Below are positions 35,605 through 50,200 of a DNA stretch of 64,000 bases, one piece after another (positions within the stretch are counted from its first letter, which is position 1; each line of letters starts with the position of its first letter). Below the pieces are notes generated by a model. It ran no database searches. It saw only the letters and a list, made by a program, of their open reading frames with translations, and was not told the origin of the DNA. The stretch is from Trichoplax adhaerens. Its lineage: Eukaryota; Placozoa; Uniplacotomia; Trichoplacea; Trichoplacidae. Position numbers and translations under genes: made by a program. The stretch lies in the NCBI RefSeq assembly GCF_000150275.1, contig NW_002060954.1:682287-746286 (forward strand), given 5' to 3'.

Positions 35605-35855
35605 TTGTACTGTACTCACTATGCAACTGCACAGCATACAGTACGTAATGAATTTTTGGCGGGAAAATTTGTAAGACTTGTACTGTACATTATTGATAGT
35701 CTTATTAGTTGTTACAGTACTATCGAGGTCAGATCTTTGCATTCTACAGTATTCTGCAGACCACGACCACTGACTGACCAGACCACCAGACTACAGTATG
35801 AAGACCCCTATCTACAGTACAGTATCACGGTACGTCGTACTGTACTGTACACTAT
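35605..35855. repeat. TACAG/CTGTA blocks 5' of POLE
   Basis: Pentamer blocks and palindromes (TGTACTGTAC, TACTGTACATT, CTACAGTACAGTA, GTACTGTACTGTACAC) are spread over 250 bp beginning about 260 bp upstream of the POLE ATG. They are sparser than the CPSF2 and PYG clusters but of the same type. Confidence 0.75.
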
Positions 35856-36986
35856 AACTAAACTGTTAGCGATTCCATAAACCAGGCAAGAAAGCCGACA
35901 TTACCGATAGTCAACATTGCAGTTATGAGTCATCTCTCATTTTAAAAGACTTTTTTAGTGGTGACCATGTAGTCATGTACACTACTGTATCCTACATTAT
36001 AATGGAGCTAATTGAACGGGTATAATGACTAGTTATGATTTTTGTTAAACTGGGGTGCCTAGACTGCATACCAACTAAATGCGAAATAATTACAATCAAA
36101 TTGTAGTAAATAACGATTTACTTTTATTACAGTTTTACAGCTTCTTAGAAATATTACTCTCCTATACGAGTACAGTACACTTGATTCATCGTGCTAGTTA
36201 ATAATAATAATTCAATTAATATATAATTACAGACCAAAATGGACATTTTTCTTGATAACCAGAATTACTGCAGCATGTTTTTGTTACTTATTATTTGTTC
36301 TGTTGTGAATTATTTATCACTAAATGCACCAGCGTGCAAATAATTAACTAATGACTATATACAGTAGTTACCAGTGTCCTACAGCACTGAATGTTAATTT
36401 GAAAAGGAATATAATAAGAGGACGGCTGAGCGATTTTAACTTTGAACATTAAAAGTAACAGCAACCTGAGATTATTGCGCTTTTAATTTAGGTACGGTAC
36501 TAACAACTTTAATAAGAGTTAATTACGGTAATGCGGTAACGAATTACTAAAGTAATAAACAAATGTACGGAATGAGTTTACTAAACACGATACAGTAATG
36601 CGCTGTCATAGTGCAGTGATGTAAAAAAAACGTGAAACACCAATCAAGCTAAGTGAAGTGCGCGCACAGTAGTATGAGTGCATTATGTTAAAAAAAAGTT
36701 AAAAAGTTTTCGTCGACACCGCCCCCATTCTGCGATTTGTATAGCACAGTATACAGTACTTGATGATGCCGTTTCTATTTACTTAACGTTTATAGTTGTA
36801 AAAGTAATTACTTTGATATGCAAATATATCTCATTGATATGCTGTGCTAGTATGCTGAACTTACTAACATACAGCAGTATATTTGTTTAACATACTATCG
36901 TGCAAATCCTACTTTTCTGGTAATATCTGTCTTCAAGTGTCTTGAGTATAGCTGAGAGTTTTATAATCTCGAGCTTAAAAAGCTCC

Positions 36987-37580
36987 ATTTGGTTTGCAAT
37001 ACTGTACTGTATGTGTTGCTAATAAAAACGTAATGAGTCATGACTATGACGCATGTGGTGTACACTGTAAACTCAGTGTACGGTACGGTACGCATACATG
37101 TGGATGGAATGGGAGAGCTTTAATTTAGAATGGTACACGTCAAGAATAAAATAGACTGTAATTAATAAGTAAATTAATTATGCTTACTGTATTTATGCGC
37201 CATCATTTGGGGGCATTATTATTCATTAAAAGCTTCCTCCATGATAACCACCTATTTCGCTTTCTAACCCCTAACCCTAATTAATTATTTTGATTTGGTT
37301 TGCAATATGTGTTGCTAATAAAAACGTAGTGAGTCATGACTATGACGCATGTGGTGTACACTGTACACTCAGTGTACAGTACGGTACGCATACATGCGGA
37401 TGGAATGGGACAGCTTTAATTTAGAATGGTACACGTCAAGAATAAAATAGACTGTAATTAATAAGTAAATTATGCTTACTGTAATTACGTGCCATAATTT
37501 GGGGGCATTAATTATTCATTAAAAGCATCCTTCATGATAACCACCCATTTCGCTTTCTAACCCCTAACCCTAATTAATTA
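36987..37580. repeat. Tandem duplication of a ~300 bp unit containing telomere-like motifs
   Basis: Copy A (36987-37292) and copy B (37293-37580) both begin ATTTGGTTTGCAATA and both end CTAACCCCTAACCCTAATTAATTA. Between these they share most positions, including TGAGTCATGACTATGACGCA and GGATGGAATGGGA. Differences are scattered substitutions and small indels. One indel is exactly 10 bp, equal to two CTGTA units present in A (just after 37000) and absent in B. Both copies carry a TACAG-type palindromic stretch in the middle. Confidence 0.9.
37264..37281. repeat. Interstitial telomere-like CTAACCC units (copy A); second copy at 37557-37574
   Basis: Each copy of the tandem duplication ends with two units resembling the animal telomere repeat (CTAACCC CTAACCCTAA). 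With only two units, a chance origin or a degenerate remnant cannot be excluded. It is not a terminal telomere. Confidence 0.5.
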
Positions 37581-37971
37581 TCCGTATGATTATAATAATG
37601 CAGTATGTAATACTTGCGTGTACCATAGTCTGATCATTACCCTACTAATCTGCTTCAAACATTCGAATGTCCAGGCGTGGTGATGGTTATTTAGATTACT
37701 GATAACTGAACCGTTATCTCTACGATTAGCTTGTTTAAACTAATGAATTAGATGTTACAGTATTTTATTTTTTTATCTTGCCTATGCCAATTCATTACAG
37801 AATAGTGTAGTTTTACGATATCACGTACATACTGCATACTTGACCCCGGATCTCCATGCTTCATACCCGTACAGTACACTGAGTGAAAGCAACAAGTTGA
37901 AAGTGATTCGCTGCTATAGTGTACAATTGTAATTAGCTAATTAGAAAGGAGTCCGGTAACGTGATCCAAAA

Positions 37972-39792
37972 ATGTTTCCTTTCAGCAAATTTGATAAGAA
38001 AGACTCTCGTGAATTTTATCCAAATGTTAATCATGAATTCGAAAAGACTAGCACTTATAAAGCATACGGCGATTTACAAGTCAACGTCGATGATTCATCG
38101 GATGAAGAAGAAGTCGATAGCAAAATTGAAGGTTTCTCTGTTAATGAGCAATGGGCAAAATTTATCAACGAAAAGTATCAGGATGTGCTGAAATGTCTAG
38201 AAATCCAGGATGACCGACAAAATAAAACTGCAATTTTTTTGTCCTTTATTGTCAATGCGATTGGAACTTACTTACTTTACTCTCCTCAAATAACACGAGC
38301 CTATTATTTAGATAAAAGCATCAACTTAGGCAATAGTCAAATTGCGAAGCGTAGCGAAATCTGGGAAGGAATTAAAGGTATTGTACGTAGTGCAATTAAT
38401 TCAAGTCTCGCAGTAATTGTTGATGAAAGTTTCAAGACAGTCACTGATCACGAATTGGTAGATAACATCGATTCCGATGAGACCAAGGTTATTGTGGAAA
38501 GCATCTTAAGAGAGGCAGAAAAGGATATGACAACATTTGCCAAATTGTTAAGTGTTAATCGCGAACTATATAAAAAAGATGGTATCAAATCGGAAGTTGT
38601 CAAAATGAATAATGAGCTTCAATTGTTAATTTACAATACTGCTGATATCGCTAATATAAAGATTTTAGATGCAGCTAAACGAAATAATAAAGGGAGTAGC
38701 AGTGTAGAAGATCTACTTAATGAAAGTACTGAGAAGTATCATCGCCGGCGAACGCGATTAAATAGTGTAATTTCTAGAAATATCGTCCGTAAAAGCAGGC
38801 ATGAAATTATCGATCGTGATCGCTTATTAACGGAGGTAGAGAGAAAACTTGTTGAGCTGTTACAACGTAATCAGAACAATCTGATGACCAATATCAAAGT
38901 AAGAGATACGATTGATAACAATTTTCAGTTCCAATTTTACGATTATGCCGATATGCTTGTAGCTGTGCGATTGCATAATAGATCACAAAAGCGAACATTA
39001 CGAAATACGCAGCAAGGGTTGCTGAATGATCGCGCCATCATACCAACTATAGGAACATGGAATTTTAGGAATGGTCTATCGGCTCAAGGTTGCGAAGTTA
39101 TAAAGCGATCTAATTACAAAAGAGTAAATTTAACGTTGGCTTATGCGATTAGATCATACGAAGGCATTAGATATGAAATTGAAGACTTAAAAGAGTACTA
39201 TCTACCAGAAGAAATAACTAGAAACTATTGGGATATCTGCATCGCTATGTGCATAAGGTCAACCGTTAATGGTCGCGGCGTGCTACTATTAGAGAATTCA
39301 GACGTTAGTAAGGTGGCTATTAGAAGAATAAAAGATTTGATTGCCCGTTTAGCTTTAACCATGTTTGGTTATGAGGCTGCCCGCTGTCCTAGTACAATTA
39401 TTACTCATCAAATGATATTAGATTTGATTATTGATGGTAAATTGACTTGGCGAGAAGCATTAGATGGCAAAATCAAATCCCCAAGTAAAGGCGGTTACCT
39501 ACCGATGTCAATGGAAAATGCAGGAAATCTATGTCGAAATATTTATCTTAATTATTACCGTCATTATATGCCATATCCCTATCGCTTTGAGGGTGCAAGT
39601 ACAATTTATAACGTTGAACATTTAGTTGATTTCTTGCATCGAGAAGGCGAAATTATTGACATGTGGTTAGAAAATGTATCAAGTGAAAGGGAAGAAATAT
39701 CCGAATTGACATTGCCTACGAACATAGCATCCGTAATTTCATCAAAGGCTGAGGCTTGGTGGCGTAACGGTTTACAACTACATTTAAACTGA
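37972..39792 (+). CDS. Unassigned intronless 606-residue protein
   Basis: A single open frame runs from the ATG at 37972 to TGA (39790-39792), beginning MFPFSKFDKKDSREFY. It is far too long to be chance at this base composition and is the only long uninterrupted gene in the window, amid genes cut into many exons. I do not recognise the family. Visible features: an acidic stretch near residues 40-47 (DDSSDEEEVD), a hydrophobic segment around residues 87-105 (FLSFIVNAIGTYLLY, too short and polar to be a sure membrane helix), a basic region near 255-275 (YHRRRTRLN), a charged, probably helical middle part, and a mixed alpha/beta-looking C-terminal half rich in Arg and aromatic residues, ending AEAWWRNGLQLHLN. 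There is no signal peptide or zinc-binding cysteine pattern. It could be a lineage-specific gene, a retrocopy or a domesticated element; none can be chosen from sequence alone. Confidence 0.7.
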   Translation: MFPFSKFDKKDSREFYPNVNHEFEKTSTYKAYGDLQVNVDDSSDEEEVDSKIEGFSVNEQWAKFINEKYQDVLKCLEIQDDRQNKTAIFLSFIVNAIGTYLLYSPQITRAYYLDKSINLGNSQIAKRSEIWEGIKGIVRSAINSSLAVIVDESFKTVTDHELVDNIDSDETKVIVESILREAEKDMTTFAKLLSVNRELYKKDGIKSEVVKMNNELQLLIYNTADIANIKILDAAKRNNKGSSSVEDLLNESTEKYHRRRTRLNSVISRNIVRKSRHEIIDRDRLLTEVERKLVELLQRNQNNLMTNIKVRDTIDNNFQFQFYDYADMLVAVRLHNRSQKRTLRNTQQGLLNDRAIIPTIGTWNFRNGLSAQGCEVIKRSNYKRVNLTLAYAIRSYEGIRYEIEDLKEYYLPEEITRNYWDICIAMCIRSTVNGRGVLLLENSDVSKVAIRRIKDLIARLALTMFGYEAARCPSTIITHQMILDLIIDGKLTWREALDGKIKSPSKGGYLPMSMENAGNLCRNIYLNYYRHYMPYPYRFEGASTIYNVEHLVDFLHREGEIIDMWLENVSSEREEISELTLPTNIASVISSKAEAWWRNGLQLHLN

Positions 39793-41732
39793 TCTTTATG
39801 AGTAATTACAAAACTAAGAAAATATCATTTTGAGAGGATACATCATACACGGTTTATCTACTGTATTTTATCTGTTATATCGGTCATTGCTTATAGACAA
39901 TACAGTATCATTTGTATTGTGAAGATACTATCTAATCCCGATGGAGTCACTTGTCGCAACACTTTCGTAAGTTATTAGACGCGATGTATCCAAGAAAGCA
40001 AATATGAATACATACTATATAAAAATAGTATTTTTCTTGCAAAACAAGATACCCATAATCGAAGTCTGTCATAGAAATCGTAGATTTCTAAATGATTACC
40101 TATTGTGCTACTGTTAGATGCTCCAATACAAAATTGAGTAACAATATACAGAGTTGTTCTTATAACTGCAAGATATTAAATAGGTTTAAAAGTAAAGATA
40201 TATATTCAGTTGCATTATCTATAGCTTTAACAAAAATTATGGACGCGTTCATGCTAATATTGGATGTAAAACATGAATCAATTTCGTAAAGAACATGCAG
40301 TATGAAATCTTACTCAAATTAAATATACGAAAACGCTTCTTAATATCTAATTACTTTTTTAACATGCTAAATGATAACAAAATATTTTTTAATCACCTTA
40401 TACCACCTGGCATATTAGATAAAACAAAATTCATAAATTCCTGTTGTATCGATTGCGCTCTGGCTGCAGATTTTTATATTAGACTGCGAAATACTAAATA
40501 CACTTTTAACTGTTTAAAGCGTTATCTTGTATTAATGATTTGCGATAACAATTTTAATAAACTTGTTGCTGTTTTTGGAACGAGTATTATTTCGGTACCA
40601 TATTATAACGACTTTTATATCATAAGAATTGACCAGATACATGGAGGTAGCAAAAAATTGTTCTGTTGCTGTAACTATTGAATGTTTGATTAGATTAGCT
40701 AAGTTAGGAATAACTACGTCTGTCTATATAATATACTTTTTTATTCGTTTACAAAGTCTTTGAGTGAATACTTTATTTTTAAAGTGAATATAAAGATGCT
40801 TCTGTGCGTACAATAACTCTTTTAAGTCATATAAGGAATGCGACGTAACGCCTTTTCACAGAATTCGATGGTCTCCAAGTACAGAATTTGTTAAGATAGT
40901 AAAGTTAATAAGCTGATGCAACAGTCAGTAGTTTTCAATTTCAAAAATTTCGGATGCTATTAATTATATTATTAATCAAATATTGAAATGAACAGATAGT
41001 GAAATAACAGCTGTTATCTATGCACTTCTCCAGAATACTTACCTAATTTTTATATCGAGAGCATCTAAAGTACAGACCAACCCAAAATACAGTACACAAA
41101 TTAGCAACCTAACAAGTTCTATTCAATATCAGAGAATCCTCAAAACAAGCGGGATCCATTACATCATATACATATTTTGCAGTCGAATTTTAACATATTA
41201 CTGTCCTTGCACTACAGAATCTAGATATTCCAGATATACAGCAGCAAAAGTAACGTCAAGCTGTAAAAAAATCGTTTACGATATTCTAAAATGTTTCTAG
41301 AGTAAATTATAGTTTTCTAGTTACTTTATCGTACTATAAAGAATGCATTTAAAGCGATATTCTATTTTAGTGACAATTACATAAGTACGTTATACAGTAT
41401 TAACGTAATATTTTCCTAGTGAGTTTGACATCGATCATTTCATTACTTTAACCTACTTAATAACATATTGATGTCGTTTTATGTAGTATATTGCTATAAA
41501 ATAAAGTAATTATGGAAATGCTCATATAATACTGTAGTATACATATTAAGCAGTACTCTTATACATGAGATACAAATATCCGGGATATAAATTAAAACAG
41601 TTAATTAATACATTTAATTTTATTCTTTAGCGAGTAGATACTAGGTAAACAATCAAGGATAAGTCTCATCTAAAGAATTTATTTAGTAAATTCGTACAGG
41701 TTCTACTTTCTGTAGATTGTCATCTAAAGAGC
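39793..41732. other. Intergenic region, 606-residue gene to RAB4 3' end
   Basis: AT-rich sequence without a recognisable gene. A 128-codon plus-strand frame at 40295-40681 (ending GGSKKLFCCCNY, cysteine-rich) and a 65-codon frame at 40092-40289 in a different phase are near the length expected by chance in this composition. I give them no function. The region also holds the 3' flanks of both genes. Confidence 0.5.
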
Positions 41733-44539
<2,807 letters not shown>

Positions 44540-47256
44540 TTAGAATTTCCGATTAGCAAAGGAATTCGTCGATGTATGATTGCATATACTGTACAGCTTA
44601 TAGAGTCTACTAGGTCTTTTCTTTTTCTTTCGTCAATGTTAAGTTAAGCACCGTAATCGCTTATAAACTCAAATTTTCCGCTCTGTATTTCTCTCAGCTT
44701 ATGTCAGCAACTTCATGTACTGTATGCAGTAAAGACACAGATGCAACCGTATACATGTAGATCCACTGCTACGCATTCACAAGCCTATAACAATAAGAAG
44801 AGCAATAATTGACCAAAAAATTAAATGAATACAACATACTATCACTTATAAAGTGTGCATTTAGAATTTTGTAGCAGGGCAGAAATGGACAGTTAACTCA
44901 CTCGAGCATTAACGGCTAGCGACTCCAGCAAATTCTCGAAGGTTCTTGCTTTCGACGGATTGCTTTAAGTGCAGATCTTTAGTACTCAGCAGTGCTACTT
45001 TAAACTGTACCGTACCATGACTGAGATAGCGAGCTTTTTTTCTGGGATTGCTCAGGGTGGGATATTAATTAATTAATTAATTTTTAGGGGAATTTTTTAT
45101 TTGAGAGGTCCCTGGCCTATTGCACATTGTAGTGTATGATACTGTACTGTATACTGTACAGTGTACATTTGTACAGTACGTATCCTCAAGTTACAGTACA
45201 CGGGTGAACAGTGTACTGTACTGTACAGTGTAAAGTACTGTAGTTATATTAGTACGATGACAGAAGGCTCATTCATGATCGTGACAGAGCGTCTGATTGT
45301 CTGAGCCTCCTCAAGACTCATGCGAAGTTCGAATGCGATCAGATCAGATCTGATCTTTGAATGCTTTGATAACATACACTACTGTACTGTACTACATGTA
45401 GACTTAACTGTGCAGGTAAAAAAGGTAGAGTCTGAGGCACGTGATCTTTTGTAAACAGTAGATCTTACTCATACGAAATCCAGTGGTTCATTGGCATACT
45501 GTAGACGAGGCTCATTCCGAACTCCGATTGACCTTTTTGAGGAATACAACTACAACTAAGACTAGCGTAGATTTTTCTTTTTTTTCCTTTTAATTTGGCA
45601 AAAGTGGGCTAAAGTATCATACATCGAATTGATCCGTGTACTGTACTGTGACTGTACTCATAAACGCATACACTACATCAACAATAGGATTGTATGGAGC
45701 ACTGATACACTCACTATACAGTACCGTATGGCTTATTATAGTACAGAGTACTGTACTGTATTTCTAAAAAGTGATCGCTATTTTAATTTAGCACGGGGCT
45801 AGATCGGCATATATAAAAATACTGCATTACTACTGATATAAATAAATTAAATTCTTTTGCAGTGATAAAGATGAAGAAGTGCCTGTTCAACCTGGTTTAA
45901 CTGAACACTTCGATCGATCTCGAATAACGCTACATACGTAGCAACACAAACATTGATAAATAAATAACCCACTCACTGATAATATGCTACAGTAAGCCGT
46001 CCTAACACCTGGAAGTCTTAACATTAACTATTCTGTGTCATACTGTAGGTACAGTACTGTACTGCGTTAATCTTAGCATTTTCGAAATATCAGTTATGTA
46101 CAAGTGCTGCACTGATCCTTCTTTAGTAGCCTCTGCTATAAGTCTGTAGCTAGTTTGTACAGACTGCATGGACTAGTATGGCTGATAATATGTAATATAA
46201 TGTAATATAATATATGAATACATATGTATGTATACTGTATATATGTTATATTATAATAATCAGTGAGTGAATTTACTCATCAAAGTTTGAGTTACTACAG
46301 TAAAAAGTATAAGCACAAACAGCACGCGAAGTGCGAACATGGGTTAAAAAAGTAATTACATAGTACAGTACAGTAATCAGTAATTGCATACTATAAAATC
46401 GACCAGAGGACTAGCCAATCAAAAAACATATTCCATTAACAGTATCCCATCCTATACGCGTATTCCTATCAGCGCAGTAACAAACTAAATAAGACAGTAG
46501 AGCTGCTTCACTGACAGAGATACCATAGCCTTTTCAATTTCGTAGGCAACTAAATAATAAAATACAAAACTACACCACGATCCATTGTTCAACGCTAATT
46601 ATAATTATATAATTTTGGTTAATGTAATTGTAATGAGAGCCATGAGTAGCTGCTAAATTTAGTACTGGCTGTAATTCATGTCACTCCTTAAAATTTGAAT
46701 TGTGTCACAGTAATTTTACCTACAGAGTACTGATACTGTAGAATGCTTGATCGGGTCCAGAAACTCAAGTCCCGTACTCAACCTAATACAACCCGATAGC
46801 GAGTTGAGTCGAGTTAATATTGCTTTTCGGGTTCGAGCTGGATCAAGCTGTCAATCTCGTGTTTTGCAGCTCCGCTATATACTGTCTATATTAGTACGAT
46901 ATTACTAGTGACTTATTGCACTATATAGTTACACCTATTACTACAATAGAGTAGTAGACACAAAAATGCTTTATTTGTTATTTTGGCTTACGCAAGAAGT
47001 CTCACAGCCTTATTGCATTGCTTGTACAAATATACAGTATGTTGTCTCAGATTGATATGTGCTTATTATAAATCATATGTACTTCAAATTGGCTTTATTA
47101 TTAAAAATGTTTAAGGAAATCATACACATCATTCTATTTGATTAGAAATGGTATATGTTAATGATCAAATTTCTCCTATTCTATACTAATTGAAAGTTAT
47201 GCTACTTGGAATGTGCCCATAACGAGATTAAAATACTGCGATATACTCATACATAA
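44540..47256. other. Divergent RAB4/MLH3 intergenic region
   Basis: This 2.7 kb region between two 5' ends contains TACAG/CTGTA blocks at about 45138-45240, 45380-45395, 45640-45655, 45720-45762, 46045-46065 and 46362-46375. It also has an AT-rich imperfect dyad at about 46188-46260 (TAATATAATGTAATATAATA then ATGTTATATTATAATAAT). No gene was seen. A GC-richer patch at 46745-46870 contains partial inverted repeats (TTGATC ... GGATCAA) but does not fold as a tRNA. Confidence 0.55.
45130..45245. repeat. Palindromic TACAG/CTGTA cluster between RAB4 and MLH3
   Basis: Two blocks (TACTGTACTGTATACTGTAC and GTGTACTGTACTGTACAGTG) plus connecting units, about 600 bp upstream of the RAB4 ATG and 2 kb upstream of MLH3. 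Same repeat family as elsewhere in the window. Confidence 0.8.
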
Positions 47257-50200
47257 ATGATGGATCTTGAAAGCCGTATAAAGAGGTAGGTTTCGAAAAT
47301 TTTGCATTTTCTTACCGATCTATGCATATTAAATACTACAATTATGTTTAGTGATTACGATACACTATGACGAACTATTTAATTCTATCATGCATATATA
47401 ATCACGTACATTCTATACAAGTATGATTTAATGCGAATTCACCTATTATTTTAACTAGAAAATATTTTGATTGCATTTTTAATACCGTATGTATCATATA
47501 CAAATGATTTATTCATCAATAGGAAACCTAAAATTCAGAAACTTGATGAAGACTCACGAAATCAAATCGCTTCACAATTATGTATAAATACATTTAGCCA
47601 ATGTATTGAAGAATTAGTTTTGAACAGTATAGACGCAAAATCGACTCATATTTTGATAGCGGTGGATCCAAATCGCTTAAATGTTGAAGTATGTGATAAC
47701 GGTGATGGAATAGATTCCGAAAATTTAAGATTCGTTGGTCTACGGCATTATACCAGTAAATATGTAACTAGAGCTAATTTACAAGCACCTCACTCTATCG
47801 GCTATCGCGGTGAAGCTGTAGCCAGTATCTGTAGCATAGCTAAAATTGTCGAAGTGCAAACCAGATCGATAACATCACGAAATACTTATACTAAAAAATT
47901 CGTAAATGGTCTTTCAATTTCCGATGAGCCAACTGTAGCGGAGAAATCAAGAAACTATATTGGCACAACTGTAACACTGACTGATATATTTTATAGCTTA
48001 CCAGTACGATATCATAGGACAACTACCATGTGGGATAGGGAACGTCATATTATTAAACAGAAGTTAGAAGCCCTCGCTATAATTTATTATCAAATTACAA
48101 TTATACTTAAAAACCAGGTCAATGGCGTTATTTTACTAAAAAGTCACGAATGCTGTAATCTAGCTGCATCGATTCAATGTTTGTACGGTATAACCATAAA
48201 ACGAACTCTTCAAAAGATGGATTTCAATAGCGATAACTTTCAACTTAGTGGCTACATCGATACTATTCACAGCGACAACAATTATAATAGGTATCCACAA
48301 TATATCTATCTCAATGGTCGCTTAATGCATAAAAATGTTATTTATGATGAATTAAATCATACTCTATTGGTCATTTTTAAATTAATTAATCGACATCGAA
48401 AAAAAATGATGACACCCAATCATTCATCAAACTGCCCACAAATTGCTCGTCTAAGTAGATTATCGGATTGCTACATGTACATCATTCACATAGTATGCCC
48501 TATTTCCGAATATGTTGTATTGGAAACGAGTAGTAATAAAATTCAGTTTATTCGTCAAGATATTGTCCTTTCTGGTATCAAAAAATTATGCTACCAATAT
48601 TTCACCCAGAATTGGTGGATGACGCCAGAAGAACTGCACTACTTTGAGAAAAGGATCTATACTCCGTTAACATCACGGTTGACAAAACGTCCTAAATTAA
48701 CGAAAGATTCTTGTGAAATAACTGCAATTAATGGCAACAAACAAAGTAGTTATAAAGGTAACATCACCAGTAATAAGGATACTCCCAATATTTTATTGGA
48801 GCATATGAAATCAGATACTGTGCGTCGTCAATGTCTTTCCCGAGACACAATTACTCCGTGGAATGGTATGTTATGTTATTCAAACTCTATCAAATATGCA
48901 GTTGACCTTTCCATACATGTGTTTAAACTTAACCTTAAAAATGTTTGCTAATAGTTTTTAGGAACTTATTCTAAATTTTTATTTCAAATTATTAATTCAA
49001 ATTTCGTTGTTAATTGCAGCGAAAACTTCTATCAAAAGCCATTTTCAAAATCTCCAGTATGATTGCTACAAACAAACAAAAAGTTATTCAGAAAAAAAGA
49101 TTTTGAAGTTGAATCAAATTCCACGAGAAAAGATACTACAAAAGTTTATTAGTACTGATCTGGCGGGAAAAGCTGATATAATATGTGCTCAAAACGATGA
49201 AAATTCGTTATATCAATACAAAGATTCATCGAATAAGAAATTCATCATATCTCCCTCATCAAATAAAAATATTTCTCACCTAATTTTATCTCAAAATGCT
49301 AGAGCAAAGTGTTTGAAAACATTACGCTTCAAACGTAAGATTATAAGCCCAACGAAAAATGTAAATGCGATTCCACAAGCTAGACCTCTCACGAAAAATC
49401 TTATGAAAACGAATGGAATTGCTAACAGTAATGTTCGATCAAGTTATAAAATTAAAAGATCACACATACTTTACCAATCTCAAATGGCAAATTACAATCT
49501 ATCACAGCAGGTAAAAAATCTTTAGCAATACCTTGAATTAAACGGTATAGCAAGCTATATTTTGTGAGAACTATAATCAATTTGCTTATGAGTTTTTAGG
49601 TGTCATAAAAAAGCATTTCTGACTCTTAAGTTTATTCTTAAATATCACTTCTATTAAAGAATTCAGGTTCAGCAACGAGCAGATTATCTGCTTTCAAAGA
49701 ATTTACCAGTGCGACAATAGCTTTAAAACTAACATCATCTACATTGGATAACTGCCAAGTAAATAAGTTAATAACTATTTATCGAATGCTATTGAGAATA
49801 TGCATTCGTACTATAATTTTAATTAGTAATTAGTACAATTTAATTTTTTTTGTAGGTTATTGGTCAGGTGGACAATAAATTCATTGCATGTGTGATAAAA
49901 GGTTAGGAAATGAGAACATCTGCACCGAATTAATTCATTTTGCTTTATTGAACTGAAGATAATGTAATTTGAGCGATAGCATCTACATATATTGCTAATT
50001 AGCTATGATCTAGCAGCATACTGCTGCATTGTACTTTTTATTAGGCTATATTAACTATATAGCACCGTACTTTCGTCATTTAGCAGGTGATAATAAGGAA
50101 AATTATCTTGTGCTAATCGATCAGCATGCCGCTGATGAAAGGATCAGGCTTGAAAAATTGCTGACAGGTTTAGTATCAGCCGTAATGCAGGCATAGATTA

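Larger units (their letters stand above)
35348..37971. other. Repeat-rich intergenic region between POLE and the 606-residue gene
   Basis: Divergent flank: the POLE 5' end lies on the left and the unassigned plus-strand gene on the right. It contains a TACAG cluster (35605-35855), a ~300 bp tandem duplication (36987-37580) and scattered single TACAG units. A 112-codon open frame at 35542-35880 follows the pentamer repeat for much of its length and is not supported as a gene. A short frame at 36678-36890 also shows no recognisable features. Confidence 0.6.

Noticed and set aside
35542-35880. 112-codon plus-strand open frame 5' of POLE
   Set aside because: It runs through the TACAG/CTGTA blocks, which lack stops in most frames because the pentamer encodes none; the encoded sequence is repeat-like with no domain and overlaps another frame on the opposite strand.
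46745-46870. GC-richer patch with GGGTTCGAGC, considered as a tRNA
   Set aside because: The T-arm-like string is not followed by a matching acceptor stem and no anticodon arm can be placed; at most an imperfect inverted repeat.
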